Positions 26,601 to 34,065 of a stretch of 38,427 bases of DNA are shown in pieces. Both the position numbers and the translations under genes were made by a program. Under the pieces are notes generated by a model. It was not told the DNA's origin, did no database searches, and saw nothing but the letters and a program-made list of their open reading frames with translations. Position 1 is the stretch's first letter. The number at the start of each line of letters is the position of its first letter. Source of the DNA: Kiritimatiellia bacterium (GTDB lineage Bacteria; Verrucomicrobiota; Kiritimatiellia; RFP12; UBA1067); assembly GCA_027858965.1 (NCBI GenBank), contig JAQIBS010000179.1:1-38427 (forward strand). Direction: 5' to 3'.

Positions 26601-29600
26601 TCTGAATAATTTCCTCTCCGATGGTGTGGTCACCGCTGTTGGCGACATCTTCCTCGGTCGAACAGTAATAACTCTTCTGCCGCGTGGTGTGTCTATCTCT
26701 GATATCACAAACGGAACCTACGTTGTGATGAGTTGCGGTGGAAGTTTCAGCGGAGATGTCGGTAATCTAAGGATTGTAAATGGAGTATTTGGTAAATCCT
26801 ACAGCTTCAGTGTGGTAGGAGATGAGTTGCGTATGACAGTCGGAACGGCTACATCTAATGCACAGATATGGGCGAACTCCGGCAGCGGTGAATGGTCTGC
26901 AGCTGGTAACTGGGTGACCCCGCCCGGCAGTGGCGCAGCCGGAATGAAGATAGGTTTCCTGGATGCAATTACAGCACCTGCAACAGTTTCTCTGGATACA
27001 GCGGTCACAGCCGGTGAGTTATTCTTTGATAATGCCAACAGCTATACTCTATCCGGCAACGGCAGTATCGCGCTGAATGCAACCAACGGGGTGGCCGCTG
27101 TAACAGTATTTCAGGGTATCCATACTCTGGCGGTTGACACATCGCTGGCTAGTGACCTGAATGTTACAGTTGATGCTAATGCTGATGAATTTCATGTGAT
27201 GGGTGCTGTGACAGGCGATGGAAAAATGACAAAAGTTGGTGTCGGTTCTCTGAAGCTCTCCGGTAGCAACACCTATGCAGGCGGCACGGAAGTGACTGAA
27301 GGTACACTCAATGTGTCAGGGGCAACTCCCTTAGGGGCGGGGCCGGTTTTGTTTGCCGGAGGAGCGCTGACCGCTAAAGGAGACAGCACTGCAACCCTTG
27401 CTAACACGGTGGCAGTTGATGTTGATGGTTACATATTTACCATTGATACAGAGCAGTCTTTAACGTTTGCAGGCGACTGGACAGCAACGGATCATACACT
27501 GCTCTCCAAGACGGGGACCAATGAACTTGTGGTGGCGGGTAGCATGAAGCCAGGCAGCGGGTTTGCACAGCGGTTGGATTTTAACAACGGATTGGTTCGC
27601 TTTACGGATGGTGCGGATGCGCTGTATACGAGTGTATCCTCTCGCAACTGTATTGATTTTTCGAATCCCGATAGTACTACGGTGAATCGCGATCTGATTA
27701 TTGAGGATGGTGCACAGGTCTTTGCCCGCTGTATGTATATCGGTTACGGCGCCACCAGTACCGTCAGTGTCACTGGCGGTTCGCTCTCCCTTACGGGAAG
27801 TGATGTTGATGGTTATTATGATGCTCTTATATTTGGAGCGGCCGGAGATTCGACCTATGTGATCAACCGTTTTAATGTTACGGGTGGATCTGTTTATGCA
27901 GCGGATGATGCCTGGTGGATGCTGGGGGTCGATAAGGCCGATGCTATCATGGATGTATCAGGTGGGACGGTTTCACTCGGTACTGTTTCTCTGGGGGTTC
28001 GTGATGAGACTGAGGAAAAAAATATCTCACATGCAGAAATCACTGTGAGTGGCGGCCTGTTGGAGGCGCGTCAGCGCTGGAACTGGATGGGCGATGCAAC
28101 AGGAACTCGCATTAACACGCTCTGGTTGAATGGTGGCCGTCTGCGCCTGCCGGCAACCTATACGCCGAATGCAGGTCGCATCAATCAGTCGCGTCTGATT
28201 TTCAACGGCGGCATACTGGAAACACCCGGTAATGGAACATCCACAGAAAATCCCTATAGCTACCTGGATGGGTTGAAGCAGGCCTACGTAGGAGCTGGCG
28301 GGGCTGTGGTCGATACACAGGGACGTGATGTGATGCTGGCACAGCGTCTGACAGCACTGGATGGAATAACGGATGGTGGACTGGTCAAGCGTGGTGCCGG
28401 AACTTTGACGTTGGCTAAAGCGCCCTGTGTCTCCAATATTCTGGATGTACATGCCGGTACATTGCGGCTGATGCCGGATGAAGAGATTGCCTATCCTGAT
28501 GATCCGATGTTGCGCCTTTCATTTGAAAATGGTATCCAGACGGATGATTCCGCATACGCTAAAAACACTGGTACATATCTGGGATCAACCAATGCACTGG
28601 AACTGATTGCTGGTAAGAATGGTGATAATGCCCTGCATCTGGACCGTAATAACCCGATGTATGTCAACTATTCCAGTGATATGAAGTCGATGGAGAGCTA
28701 TACGATCTCCACATGGGTGCGCTTGGCTGCTTATCAATCAGATAATAGGGAAAAAACCTTCTTCGGTAATCTGAATGACTATTCGAAAGACACCTATGAT
28801 TTTCTTCTGCGTGTGCAGGACGGACACTTCCGTGTGTTAGGCACAGGGGGAGATTACAGCTATGGTTATGGAGATTTTTATGCGGATGTTGAGAACGCGG
28901 TGCCTTTGAATACGTGGGTGATGCTGACCTATGTGGTGGATGGAAGCAATGGTTTCTCCATGTATGTTGATGGAGTGAAACAGACCATGAAGGTTACAGT
29001 GAAAGGTACGCCAACCTACACCGATCAATACGGTTCCGGGCATAAGTGGTATCTCCTGCCGACAAATCGGAGCAGTGGAAAGGCATTTGCTATTGGGACC
29101 ACAGCATTAAGTGACTCCTACGGATTTGTGGGAGATATGGATGACTTCACCATTTATCGGCGTGCGCTTTCTGCTAATGAAATCGCCCTGCTCCATCAGG
29201 CAACAGTTCCTTATGGACAGCGTGTACGGGTGGCAACGGGTGCGGTTCTGGATCTGGATGGTGCGGTGCAGGAGCTGGATGAACTGACTGGTGAGGGAAT
29301 GGTTGGCAACGGCACCGCTGTGGTCACCGGAACACTTAATCCGGGCGACTCGACAGAGAGTGCGGCAGGTGCCCTGCTGTCAATTTCGGATAACCTGACT
29401 CTGGCCACCAACATGACCTATGTCTGCAACTGGACGCCAGAGGAGAATGATCTGGTCGATGTCTGGGGTACGTTGGAAGTCGCCGATACTGGCGTGATAG
29501 ACCTTGGGCTGACAGAGGCGACCGCGATACCGGGAACTCCTCTCTATAAGTCCTTCCCTGTGATGTACTATACTGATATTGTCGGTGCAGCTAACTTCAG

Positions 29601-29718
29601 TGAGTGGACGGTGACCGGTCTCGGTCGCAGTGCTGCGGCAACCGTTACCGCTGCGGATGGGGTGGTGACGGTCAATCTTGATCTGGTGCCTCATGGAACG
29701 GTTATTATTGTCAGGTAA
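20626..29718 (+). CDS. Giant secreted beta-strand repeat protein with LamG domain (3030 aa)
   Basis: A signal peptide (KLIGWIVYFLCAVISQAADG) is followed by four modules, each opening with a W-x(n)-G-x-W-x-x-x-x-NW motif: near residues 25, 598, 1345 and 2080. The body is autotransporter-associated beta-strand repeats (for example KVGVGSLKLSGSNTYAGGTEV near residue 2205). Modules 2 and 3 are close copies, sharing GQTN, VIIGG and TIGRGNG/TVGRGNG in register. Residues about 2620-2860 are a LamG/concanavalin-like domain (SYTISTWVRL, then WVMLTYVVDGSNGFSMYVDG), a common sugar-binding fold. The C-terminus ends PHGTVIIVR, like two other proteins in the window. No barrel translocator is present. It is probably a cell-surface fibre or polysaccharide-capture protein, placed between a mannosidase and a mannanase under candidate operator C. 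The ligand is unknown. Confidence 0.85.
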   Translation: MKKKLIGWIVYFLCAVISQAADGIWTNAADGVWSDTANWQDGIVASGAGADAILSNLTGPIQITNDISDLKIELIRSAGGAYTLIGEPLTIEGSSSTSGEYGVYVDGGVLDVDADLKVNRDIPVDIAGGTTLTTSGQLDYLDNQLIVKKGDGEWVFEGWCAETNASTWFDVQDGTFRLAPGSVFTKRGGNREQFRVGYYGNGGKVVVENNAELNISGFVLGHNTTESTGYMLVDGGTLTANTMDTGNPCLIGRYGHGTLCLSNNAVADISHWLNVGVFTRGELYIGGDSEMTISRLSLGWKTQEYSPFKGPGMVTVGSGKLSVTDQFVWRSSASASRTNLMVVGNGQVDSATLSLPATMRTTSTLGYARLVVDGGTLEMVGLRETEFGASLDNYLYGLEEFLVGRAGVIINTMDNDIGIVQTVEPDPSVSLTDGGVIKTGGGMLTLAGGCTCDGPIVVVDGGLRLQGSLPTGKVVLSPEATLSLVDNQLRPFAPSVMTAGQGGVSIVELEAGASDSCDTLALSAGSQLGSVEFCLSAVGDASSYWIPGDYVVVTYSGEAPDITGWSVNPTAYGVAAALELQEVQNRVVLHVTAVTTGNSVWIYPGSGSWNEAANWNTAPVSDPATEAVIADALVADSSISLTSAVTLGTLNYDSSFICDLSGSGVTFGESGVGGSVNAVQGRLVLKNAVALPDDLYVTVESGAAVQLDGSVTGSGSVVVSGGGTLIITNQSSVAVPVVLDGATLDTAQSDALDIDLVLGASGGTLEPAYAQTVEFAGTLSGTGDLAKAGANIAVLSGDDSGTGERWVQNGTLSVDTLTTGGELVIGEGILKYTGTNAVVNKDLILRTSDPRLGATFTSDADVTLNGNIKADNGVFIKTGRGTLTLAAPGLNELGTGEGSNNYWNRVNFGAYGESPTEGLRIFNVLEGTVVLGVPGQTNIMIQTVIIGGQTSVEPGGEKAGHLVINDGLVECYYITIGRGNGSPTTAPVPLESSVTVNGGYVDCTGIWMATRGGGMTTANAAPIFEMNGGVLMGRNLYCGNYTCEVNPRLYFNGGFAAFSAGGANDVCLAYAGGVTSETFVAGGTLAISNTVIHLADNYATAKGTLRLNSGRLITRGINRIGSGTGELYLNGGIFENCRDMTLEELSTATVQAGGFVTDVPDGLTLTVMQTLEHDAALGGTADGGVTQIGTGTLVIGGVQDYTGPTFVSSGVLRVTGSLAMTNLVIAGGATLSLADGTESVFTPSAFAAGSAGNAAGVVFEVASDGSNHDVLALPDGASAELELTLVQTGTSLSFVAPGRYPLVTFAGSAPDTTGWSVVGLESVAAFEIEGSTVYVRIGAGSGSVSASIWTNVAGGAWADAGNWSSAPANDASANVFFSDAIISPATITTGGGVTFGYMAVDNVNAYTWSGGTITLGAADTNATVLIAQGQHVVDADMVAPSAATILLDAGTALTVNGVVSGAGMLAVSGGGTLALTNGLAVDVPVTIDGATLAMPVSTAFDNAFTLGAGGAVFAPAQGQSVHVTSDITGAGGLTKTGSSILSLSGGTGFGGELLVRNGTVSMTNEPVAALVIGEGTFAYTGANITFTQGYKLRTTSSLQAATLDSDADITFNGQVTAENGAFIKLGDGTFTYAYAGENILSAGDNSGQGSKGLNPQPYGDTPTQGYRSYNVYNGKVVMGVSGQTNTFAQAVIIGGESTTAADAETAGHMEINGGVNIFEDFITVGRGNGTEVTAPMGLVSTLTVNGGVNTMMGFWMAAMLSDETTLTARPKFVMNDGVFTTESFYCGNAGGTPQPEIEINGGSLVVVGSEHPMYLAYSEGCRTKMSINDGSVTITNQGLRLAENYTTASGILNLNGGRLSAQNIYLGGDNGSGVINFNGGVFEPSTTSSLDSRLALTNQVGGAVIDVPADIVYTIAGAVSHDASLGATLDGGVLKMGDGTLVLSGTQAYTGPTVVSNGTLSVVAPAGGTFDIQDLVLGSASGNEVGLYLTADLNNFLSDGVVTAVGDIFLGRTVITLLPRGVSISDITNGTYVVMSCGGSFSGDVGNLRIVNGVFGKSYSFSVVGDELRMTVGTATSNAQIWANSGSGEWSAAGNWVTPPGSGAAGMKIGFLDAITAPATVSLDTAVTAGELFFDNANSYTLSGNGSIALNATNGVAAVTVFQGIHTLAVDTSLASDLNVTVDANADEFHVMGAVTGDGKMTKVGVGSLKLSGSNTYAGGTEVTEGTLNVSGATPLGAGPVLFAGGALTAKGDSTATLANTVAVDVDGYIFTIDTEQSLTFAGDWTATDHTLLSKTGTNELVVAGSMKPGSGFAQRLDFNNGLVRFTDGADALYTSVSSRNCIDFSNPDSTTVNRDLIIEDGAQVFARCMYIGYGATSTVSVTGGSLSLTGSDVDGYYDALIFGAAGDSTYVINRFNVTGGSVYAADDAWWMLGVDKADAIMDVSGGTVSLGTVSLGVRDETEEKNISHAEITVSGGLLEARQRWNWMGDATGTRINTLWLNGGRLRLPATYTPNAGRINQSRLIFNGGILETPGNGTSTENPYSYLDGLKQAYVGAGGAVVDTQGRDVMLAQRLTALDGITDGGLVKRGAGTLTLAKAPCVSNILDVHAGTLRLMPDEEIAYPDDPMLRLSFENGIQTDDSAYAKNTGTYLGSTNALELIAGKNGDNALHLDRNNPMYVNYSSDMKSMESYTISTWVRLAAYQSDNREKTFFGNLNDYSKDTYDFLLRVQDGHFRVLGTGGDYSYGYGDFYADVENAVPLNTWVMLTYVVDGSNGFSMYVDGVKQTMKVTVKGTPTYTDQYGSGHKWYLLPTNRSSGKAFAIGTTALSDSYGFVGDMDDFTIYRRALSANEIALLHQATVPYGQRVRVATGAVLDLDGAVQELDELTGEGMVGNGTAVVTGTLNPGDSTESAAGALLSISDNLTLATNMTYVCNWTPEENDLVDVWGTLEVADTGVIDLGLTEATAIPGTPLYKSFPVMYYTDIVGAANFSEWTVTGLGRSAAATVTAADGVVTVNLDLVPHGTVIIVR

Positions 29719-29766
29719 GGTGGTTTTGAGTTGAACCGATACGTTTAAGCCTGCTTCAATACGCCG

Positions 29767-29806
29767 AAGCGCGAACTACACACAAAGCTGTATGTAGTTC
29801 GCGCTT
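29767..29806. terminator. Long hairpin after the giant repeat gene
   Basis: AAGCGCGAACTACA (29767-29780) pairs perfectly with TGTAGTTCGCGCTT (29793-29806) over 14 bp with a 12-nt loop, 48 bases after the stop. No T-run follows, so it may act as a 3' stabiliser or a Rho-independent-like stop; I cannot decide which. Confidence 0.5.
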
Positions 29807-29853
29807 GTGTGCTCTTCATCGTAGTGAAAAGTTGTTGCCTAAGAACAGTAATG

Positions 29854-29930
29854 CAAGCATCCTGCTTGCCTAATAAGTAGCTCAAGCATCCTGCTTGCCT
29901 AAGTAATAAGCCAAGCATGATGCTTGGGCT
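29854..29930. repeat. Three tandem CAAGCA/TGCTTG mini-hairpins
   Basis: CAAGCATCCTGCTTG occurs at 29854-29868 and 29883-29897, each followed by CCTAA. A variant CCAAGCA-TGA-TGCTTGG is at 29911-29927, followed by GCTACTTTT. The spacing is about 28-29 nt. They are REP-like; the last one could also terminate transcription. The rest of 29719-30001 holds no gene. Confidence 0.65.
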
Positions 29931-30001
29931 ACTTTTAATAATGAAGATTGCGTCCGGTATCGTTACCAGGCGAAACGAATAGAATAGATGAGGATATTAT
30001 T

Positions 30002-33000
30002 ATGAAAAAAATGTTGCTGGCTGTGGGAATTTGTTTGATGGCGGGATGGGCTTGTGCGGAAGCACCCCGGAATCTGATAAATATCAGGAAAGATGCAGAT
30101 CTGAGCTATAAGAGCAAAACTGTCACAATGGGACAGGATTTCCGCGTTAATGAGCCGGTATATGTCACAGCTGTGGGCTATCTGGATGAAGGGGCGGACG
30201 GCCTTGCCCGAGAACGCGATGTGCGTGTCTATCGAACAGGTGACGGTTCTTTGGCTCTCAACGGCATTGTCGCAAAGTCAGGGGGAACAGTGCTGAATGG
30301 TTTTCGCTATATCACATTGCCGCAGGCGGTGCGTCTGGTGCCGGGGGAGTATGTTGTGGCAACTGATTTTGAAGAGGGCTCCGACCGCTATATCTCCATG
30401 ATCGATGTAGCGGATTTCAATCTCTTTGATGGTGCGTTATCAAATCCGAAGTATGGGCATTATGGATTTGATGGGGGATTCCCTGCTGTCAGGCTGCCGA
30501 ATAAGGATGGCATGGCTGTTCATATGACAGGGGCTAATTTGATGCTCACTAAGACGCCACCGGCCAAGTGGGTGGAGGCACTGGTTCCTGTCGATGCCCT
30601 GGATGTGACGCTGCCGGAACCTGCCCTAGGAGAAGCGGCTGATGTGCAGTCGCTGCCTGTCACCCGTGCCGTACTAGCCGCCCTGCGGGAACTGCCTTCT
30701 AAAAAGGAAAAACGTCTGCTGAGCGGTCAGTTCATGGGATGGTATCCTTCAGCTTCGCTGGCTCCCGCCAATCTGCTACATCAGCAGACTAGCAACTGGG
30801 TGGCTGTTGCCGGCTTTGATTACTATGAGACCTTCCTGAATTGCACTGATACCAAACCGGATCTCTATAAACCGCCGCGCTGGCAGAATATCAATGAGTT
30901 GGCGAAGGCATACTGGGAGATTGGCGGTCTGGTGACGATTTCTTGTCATATGAGCAATCCCTGGGATGGCGGTAAGGCGTGGAGTAAGAAGGGGCGTTTT
31001 GAGGATCTTCTGGATAAAAATACTCCTGCTTATGCACGTTATATGGAGCAGATCGATGAGGTGGCACGTGGTCTGGCAGATCTGCAGGATGCCGGTGTGG
31101 TCGTAATCTTCCGTCCCTTTCATGAAATGACATCCCCTTTCTGGTGGGGTGGCCGCGATCCCGAGACTTTCAAACGTGTATGGCAGCGTCTGTTTGTCTA
31201 TTACACCCGCGACAAGGGGTTGCATAATCTGATCTGGGCCTGGTCTCCCTTGGTTTCCAAAAAGGCGATGTCCTATTATCCCGGCAATGCCTATGTGGAC
31301 ATGACCGGACTCGATATTTATGCGGATGGAGTGAAAGGGGCCAAGGGTGTGTATGCGGAGCTGATAAAGACCGGTAAACCATTTGCAATTACCGAGTTCG
31401 GTCCGCCCGGCAATGCACATGACAACACCTCCTCGCGTAACTATGATTATGGTCCTTTTGCCAAACATATTAAGAAGCATATGCCGGAGACCGTCTTCTT
31501 CCTGGCATGGCGCGATGCCTGGGGTCTGCTTGCTAACCTCAATGCCGGTCAGCTGCTGAATGACCCGATGATCGCCAATAAAGGCGAGTTGGATTTTAGA
31601 AGCAAGGTTCCTGGCTTGAAAAACTTTATTACGCGCTCCGGAAACAAACTGATGAATGGCGACAAGCAGTTTCGTTTCATGGGGGCAAATATGCCAGGTC
31701 TTGTCTTGCCCTATGACTACACCATGCGGCTTCCTGAACGGATGCGTCTGCCCACAGCATGGGAGATCGAGGATGCCTTCAAAACCCTTGATCGCATGAA
31801 TCTGCGTGTAGTGCGCACCTGGAACCTGCCGATGCGTGGACCGAAGGAAAAACCTGAGGATTGGCACTATCTCTGGGGACCGGGGCAGTTCAACGAGCAG
31901 GCCTTTCGGAATATCGACCAGGTCCTGGCAACGGCTAACAGGTATAATGTCCGCGTGATGCTGGATCTTACCGCCGGATCGGGAGATTATCTCGGCGGAT
32001 GCAAAACCTATGCGGCTCATCGTGGCAAACGTCGTCCCGAATTTTATACTGACCCGCAGCTGCGCGAAGATTATAAAACAACACTGCGCTATGTCCTGAA
32101 TCGGGTCAATACCATTACCGGTGTGCCTTATAAAGAGGATAAGGCGATTATCGCATGGCAGTTCGGCAATGAGATGTGGGATGCCAAAGTGGAGTGGCTT
32201 TCGGAGATGGCGGCATACATGAAAGAGCTTGATCCCAACCACCTGGTGGCGGAAACGCGTCACCGCGGTGGTTTTGTGCAGATAATAGATCCCAATATTG
32301 ATATGCTCACACGCCATTTCTACAGCAGCTATAAGTATGGAGGCGATGACTGGGCTAAGGCCTGCCGTGATGAACTGGAGTTTATTGCCGGACGGCGTCC
32401 GCTCTTTGTCGGTGAGTTCGGTCCTTATGTAGATGGAAAGAGCTTTACCTCAGAGAATGCCGCGGGCAAATTGAAGGTCTTTCTTGATGACTGTATAGAG
32501 ATGGATGGTATGGCCGGCACTATGCTGTGGAGCATGTACTTTCATCATAATGACGGCGGTTATTTCTGGCACCAGATATACACCTTTCCCAGTGTCTGGG
32601 CCTATCACTATCCAGGTTCCCCAAAAGGTGCGGCTCATGCCGAGATGGGCATTGTGGATGAAATGCGTAATGCGGCCTTTAAGATTCAGGGCATGCCTGT
32701 ACCTCCGGTTAAAGCACCTGAAGCACCGGAATTGCTCCCTTTCAAAGAAATTCCGATGTTCACCTGGCGAGGTTCTGCCGGTGCCGTCGGTTATGATATT
32801 GAACGCGCCGCTGATCCGGATGGTCCGTGGACAGTACTGGCGAAGGATGTCTCTGATGCCTATCTGGCTTACAGACCGTTGTTCAGTGATGAAAGCGCCA
32901 AAGCCGAAGATGTATGGTGCTATCGTGTAGTGGCAAAGAATGCGGGGGGTGCTTCTGAGCCCTCGAATGTGATCGGACCTGTCAAAATCAAAGACGTCTG

Positions 33001-33430
33001 TATGGTTGATGAATTTCTTGATCTATCCCGCGCGGTTGAAAAATCAGATAAGCTCTCTCTGGATAATACCTACAACGCCCGTTTCGGTGAACGGCTCTTC
33101 AGAGTTAAGGGGCAGGCAGATGATTATATGGCCTATAGGGTGAATGGCGTTATCAGAGAGATACGTATGACCGCCTTTTACCAGGCAGCTGAGGGACCGG
33201 TAAAGGACTTTGTCTTTAAGTTTTCCAAGGACAACAAAACTTTTGTTGATGCAGCCCCGCAGGGGCGTGAGAGGATAGATTATCCGCCACCGCCGCATGC
33301 GGACAAAAAATATCGCCAGACGCAGATTGATTATGTTGTCAAACCACCCGCCGGCATGCGCTTCCTTCGTGTAGAGTGGGCTGAACCTGCCGCTCTGGAT
33401 CGGCTCGAGATCTATCACTCAGGAAGATAG
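30002..33430 (+). CDS. Secreted bifunctional GH26-GH5 beta-mannanase with FN3-like and C-terminal binding domains
   Basis: The 1142-residue protein is started at 30002 (GAGGA seven bases upstream; signal peptide LAVGICLMAGWACA). In order: a DUF4082-like beta domain (about 25-195); a GH26 barrel (about 213-533) with acid/base E375 in FRPFHEM and nucleophile E465 in AITEFGP; a GH5 barrel (about 536-896) with acid/base E724 in QFGNEMW and nucleophile E805 in VGEFGPY; an FN3-like domain (about 903-998); and a discoidin-like C-terminal domain. GH26 and the mannanase-type GH5 both cleave beta-1,4-mannan, so a two-headed mannanase is likely. Both catalytic pairs are present. It follows the giant repeat gene after a 283-base gap of hairpins, with no TGCGCAA operator of its own, so it may depend on read-through or another promoter. 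Confidence 0.88.
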   Translation: MKKMLLAVGICLMAGWACAEAPRNLINIRKDADLSYKSKTVTMGQDFRVNEPVYVTAVGYLDEGADGLARERDVRVYRTGDGSLALNGIVAKSGGTVLNGFRYITLPQAVRLVPGEYVVATDFEEGSDRYISMIDVADFNLFDGALSNPKYGHYGFDGGFPAVRLPNKDGMAVHMTGANLMLTKTPPAKWVEALVPVDALDVTLPEPALGEAADVQSLPVTRAVLAALRELPSKKEKRLLSGQFMGWYPSASLAPANLLHQQTSNWVAVAGFDYYETFLNCTDTKPDLYKPPRWQNINELAKAYWEIGGLVTISCHMSNPWDGGKAWSKKGRFEDLLDKNTPAYARYMEQIDEVARGLADLQDAGVVVIFRPFHEMTSPFWWGGRDPETFKRVWQRLFVYYTRDKGLHNLIWAWSPLVSKKAMSYYPGNAYVDMTGLDIYADGVKGAKGVYAELIKTGKPFAITEFGPPGNAHDNTSSRNYDYGPFAKHIKKHMPETVFFLAWRDAWGLLANLNAGQLLNDPMIANKGELDFRSKVPGLKNFITRSGNKLMNGDKQFRFMGANMPGLVLPYDYTMRLPERMRLPTAWEIEDAFKTLDRMNLRVVRTWNLPMRGPKEKPEDWHYLWGPGQFNEQAFRNIDQVLATANRYNVRVMLDLTAGSGDYLGGCKTYAAHRGKRRPEFYTDPQLREDYKTTLRYVLNRVNTITGVPYKEDKAIIAWQFGNEMWDAKVEWLSEMAAYMKELDPNHLVAETRHRGGFVQIIDPNIDMLTRHFYSSYKYGGDDWAKACRDELEFIAGRRPLFVGEFGPYVDGKSFTSENAAGKLKVFLDDCIEMDGMAGTMLWSMYFHHNDGGYFWHQIYTFPSVWAYHYPGSPKGAAHAEMGIVDEMRNAAFKIQGMPVPPVKAPEAPELLPFKEIPMFTWRGSAGAVGYDIERAADPDGPWTVLAKDVSDAYLAYRPLFSDESAKAEDVWCYRVVAKNAGGASEPSNVIGPVKIKDVCMVDEFLDLSRAVEKSDKLSLDNTYNARFGERLFRVKGQADDYMAYRVNGVIREIRMTAFYQAAEGPVKDFVFKFSKDNKTFVDAAPQGRERIDYPPPPHADKKYRQTQIDYVVKPPAGMRFLRVEWAEPAALDRLEIYHSGR

Positions 33431-33466
33431 TAATGCCATGCATTGTTGAACCGGCATAAGTAACGT

Positions 33467-33513
33467 CGGAACGTAGGCGGAAGCGCCCGTAGGTCCGGAC
33501 GCTCGCCGAGCGT
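33467..33513. repeat. Second copy of the GTAGGTCCGG dispersed element
   Basis: CGGAACGTAGGCG (33467-33479) and GCGCCCGTAGGTCCGG (33483-33498) match, in altered arrangement, parts of the element at 17355-17448. A 6-bp hairpin ACGCTC-GCC-GAGCGT (33499-33513) follows. Confidence 0.6.
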
Positions 33514-33589
33514 GTAAGCTTGTAGTTTAAGAGTATCCGGTTAAGGGTATGGGTTAAGTGAGCCGGTTAAGTGGATAAACACTTAAACG

Positions 33590-33633
33590 CCACTCTTACT
33601 CGGGTTACACTTAAATGAACCACTCTTACTCGG
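33590..33633. repeat. 14-nt direct repeat, 30-nt period
   Basis: CCACTCTTACTCGG occurs at 33590-33603 and 33620-33633. It lies in a low-complexity stretch with repeated GGTTAAG and CACTTAAA. No coding frame is convincing. Confidence 0.6.
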
Positions 33634-33761
33634 TTAAAATGGAGCATTATCAGATACTGAATGTGACTGCCGCTTAGGTTGACGCGTATGCGCGCAACGG
33701 AGATACAACCTTAGCCACCCTGGCGGGGGCTATATGGAGAGATCTTGTGCTTTTTCTGGAG

Positions 33762-33855
33762 GGGCGCTGGCCTCAGCGCCCGAAATGGACATGCCCGCAC
33801 CTTGAAATCGAAATCGATAATATAGTTCAAGTAGCGATACCGATAGCGATACCGA
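33762..33855. repeat. REP-like hairpin and 12-nt tandem repeat
   Basis: GGGCGCTG-GCCT-CAGCGCCC (33762-33781) is a perfect 8-bp stem without a T-run. At 33832-33855 TAGCGATACCGA is repeated twice exactly. The 33431-34065 gap therefore holds only repeats, then about 170 AT-rich bases that presumably contain the promoter of the next gene. Confidence 0.6.
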
Positions 33856-34065
33856 ATAATGGATTTTCGCTAAACGTAGATACCAACTTCCCTTTTATAG
33901 GATTATTGACTTAAATACTGGACAGGTAGGCCTCAATTTATGGTACGATTCTTACATGATAAGTTTGGATTTTATCAAACTGTCGTTTTGTAATGTTTGG
34001 TTTTGTTAGAAACACGCTTTTTATAAAGGGTGGTTTTTTAACAATGCAGAGAAGGGGGACTATTA

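Noticed and set aside
29854..29930. A short CRISPR-like array of repeated CAAGCATCCTGCTTG
   Set aside because: Repeats are only 15 nt, palindromic, spacers are 13-14 nt and similar, and no cas genes are present. REP-like hairpins fit better.
29948..29978. A fourth TGCGCAA-type operator before the GH26-GH5 gene
   Set aside because: TTGCGTCC and GGCGAAAC are 20 bp apart and both degenerate; the match is no better than chance.
30776..32317. A 513-codon open frame on the minus strand
   Set aside because: It lies wholly inside the GH26-GH5 gene, whose catalytic motifs are clear, has no ribosome-binding site and shows no recognisable domain. It is a shadow of codon bias.
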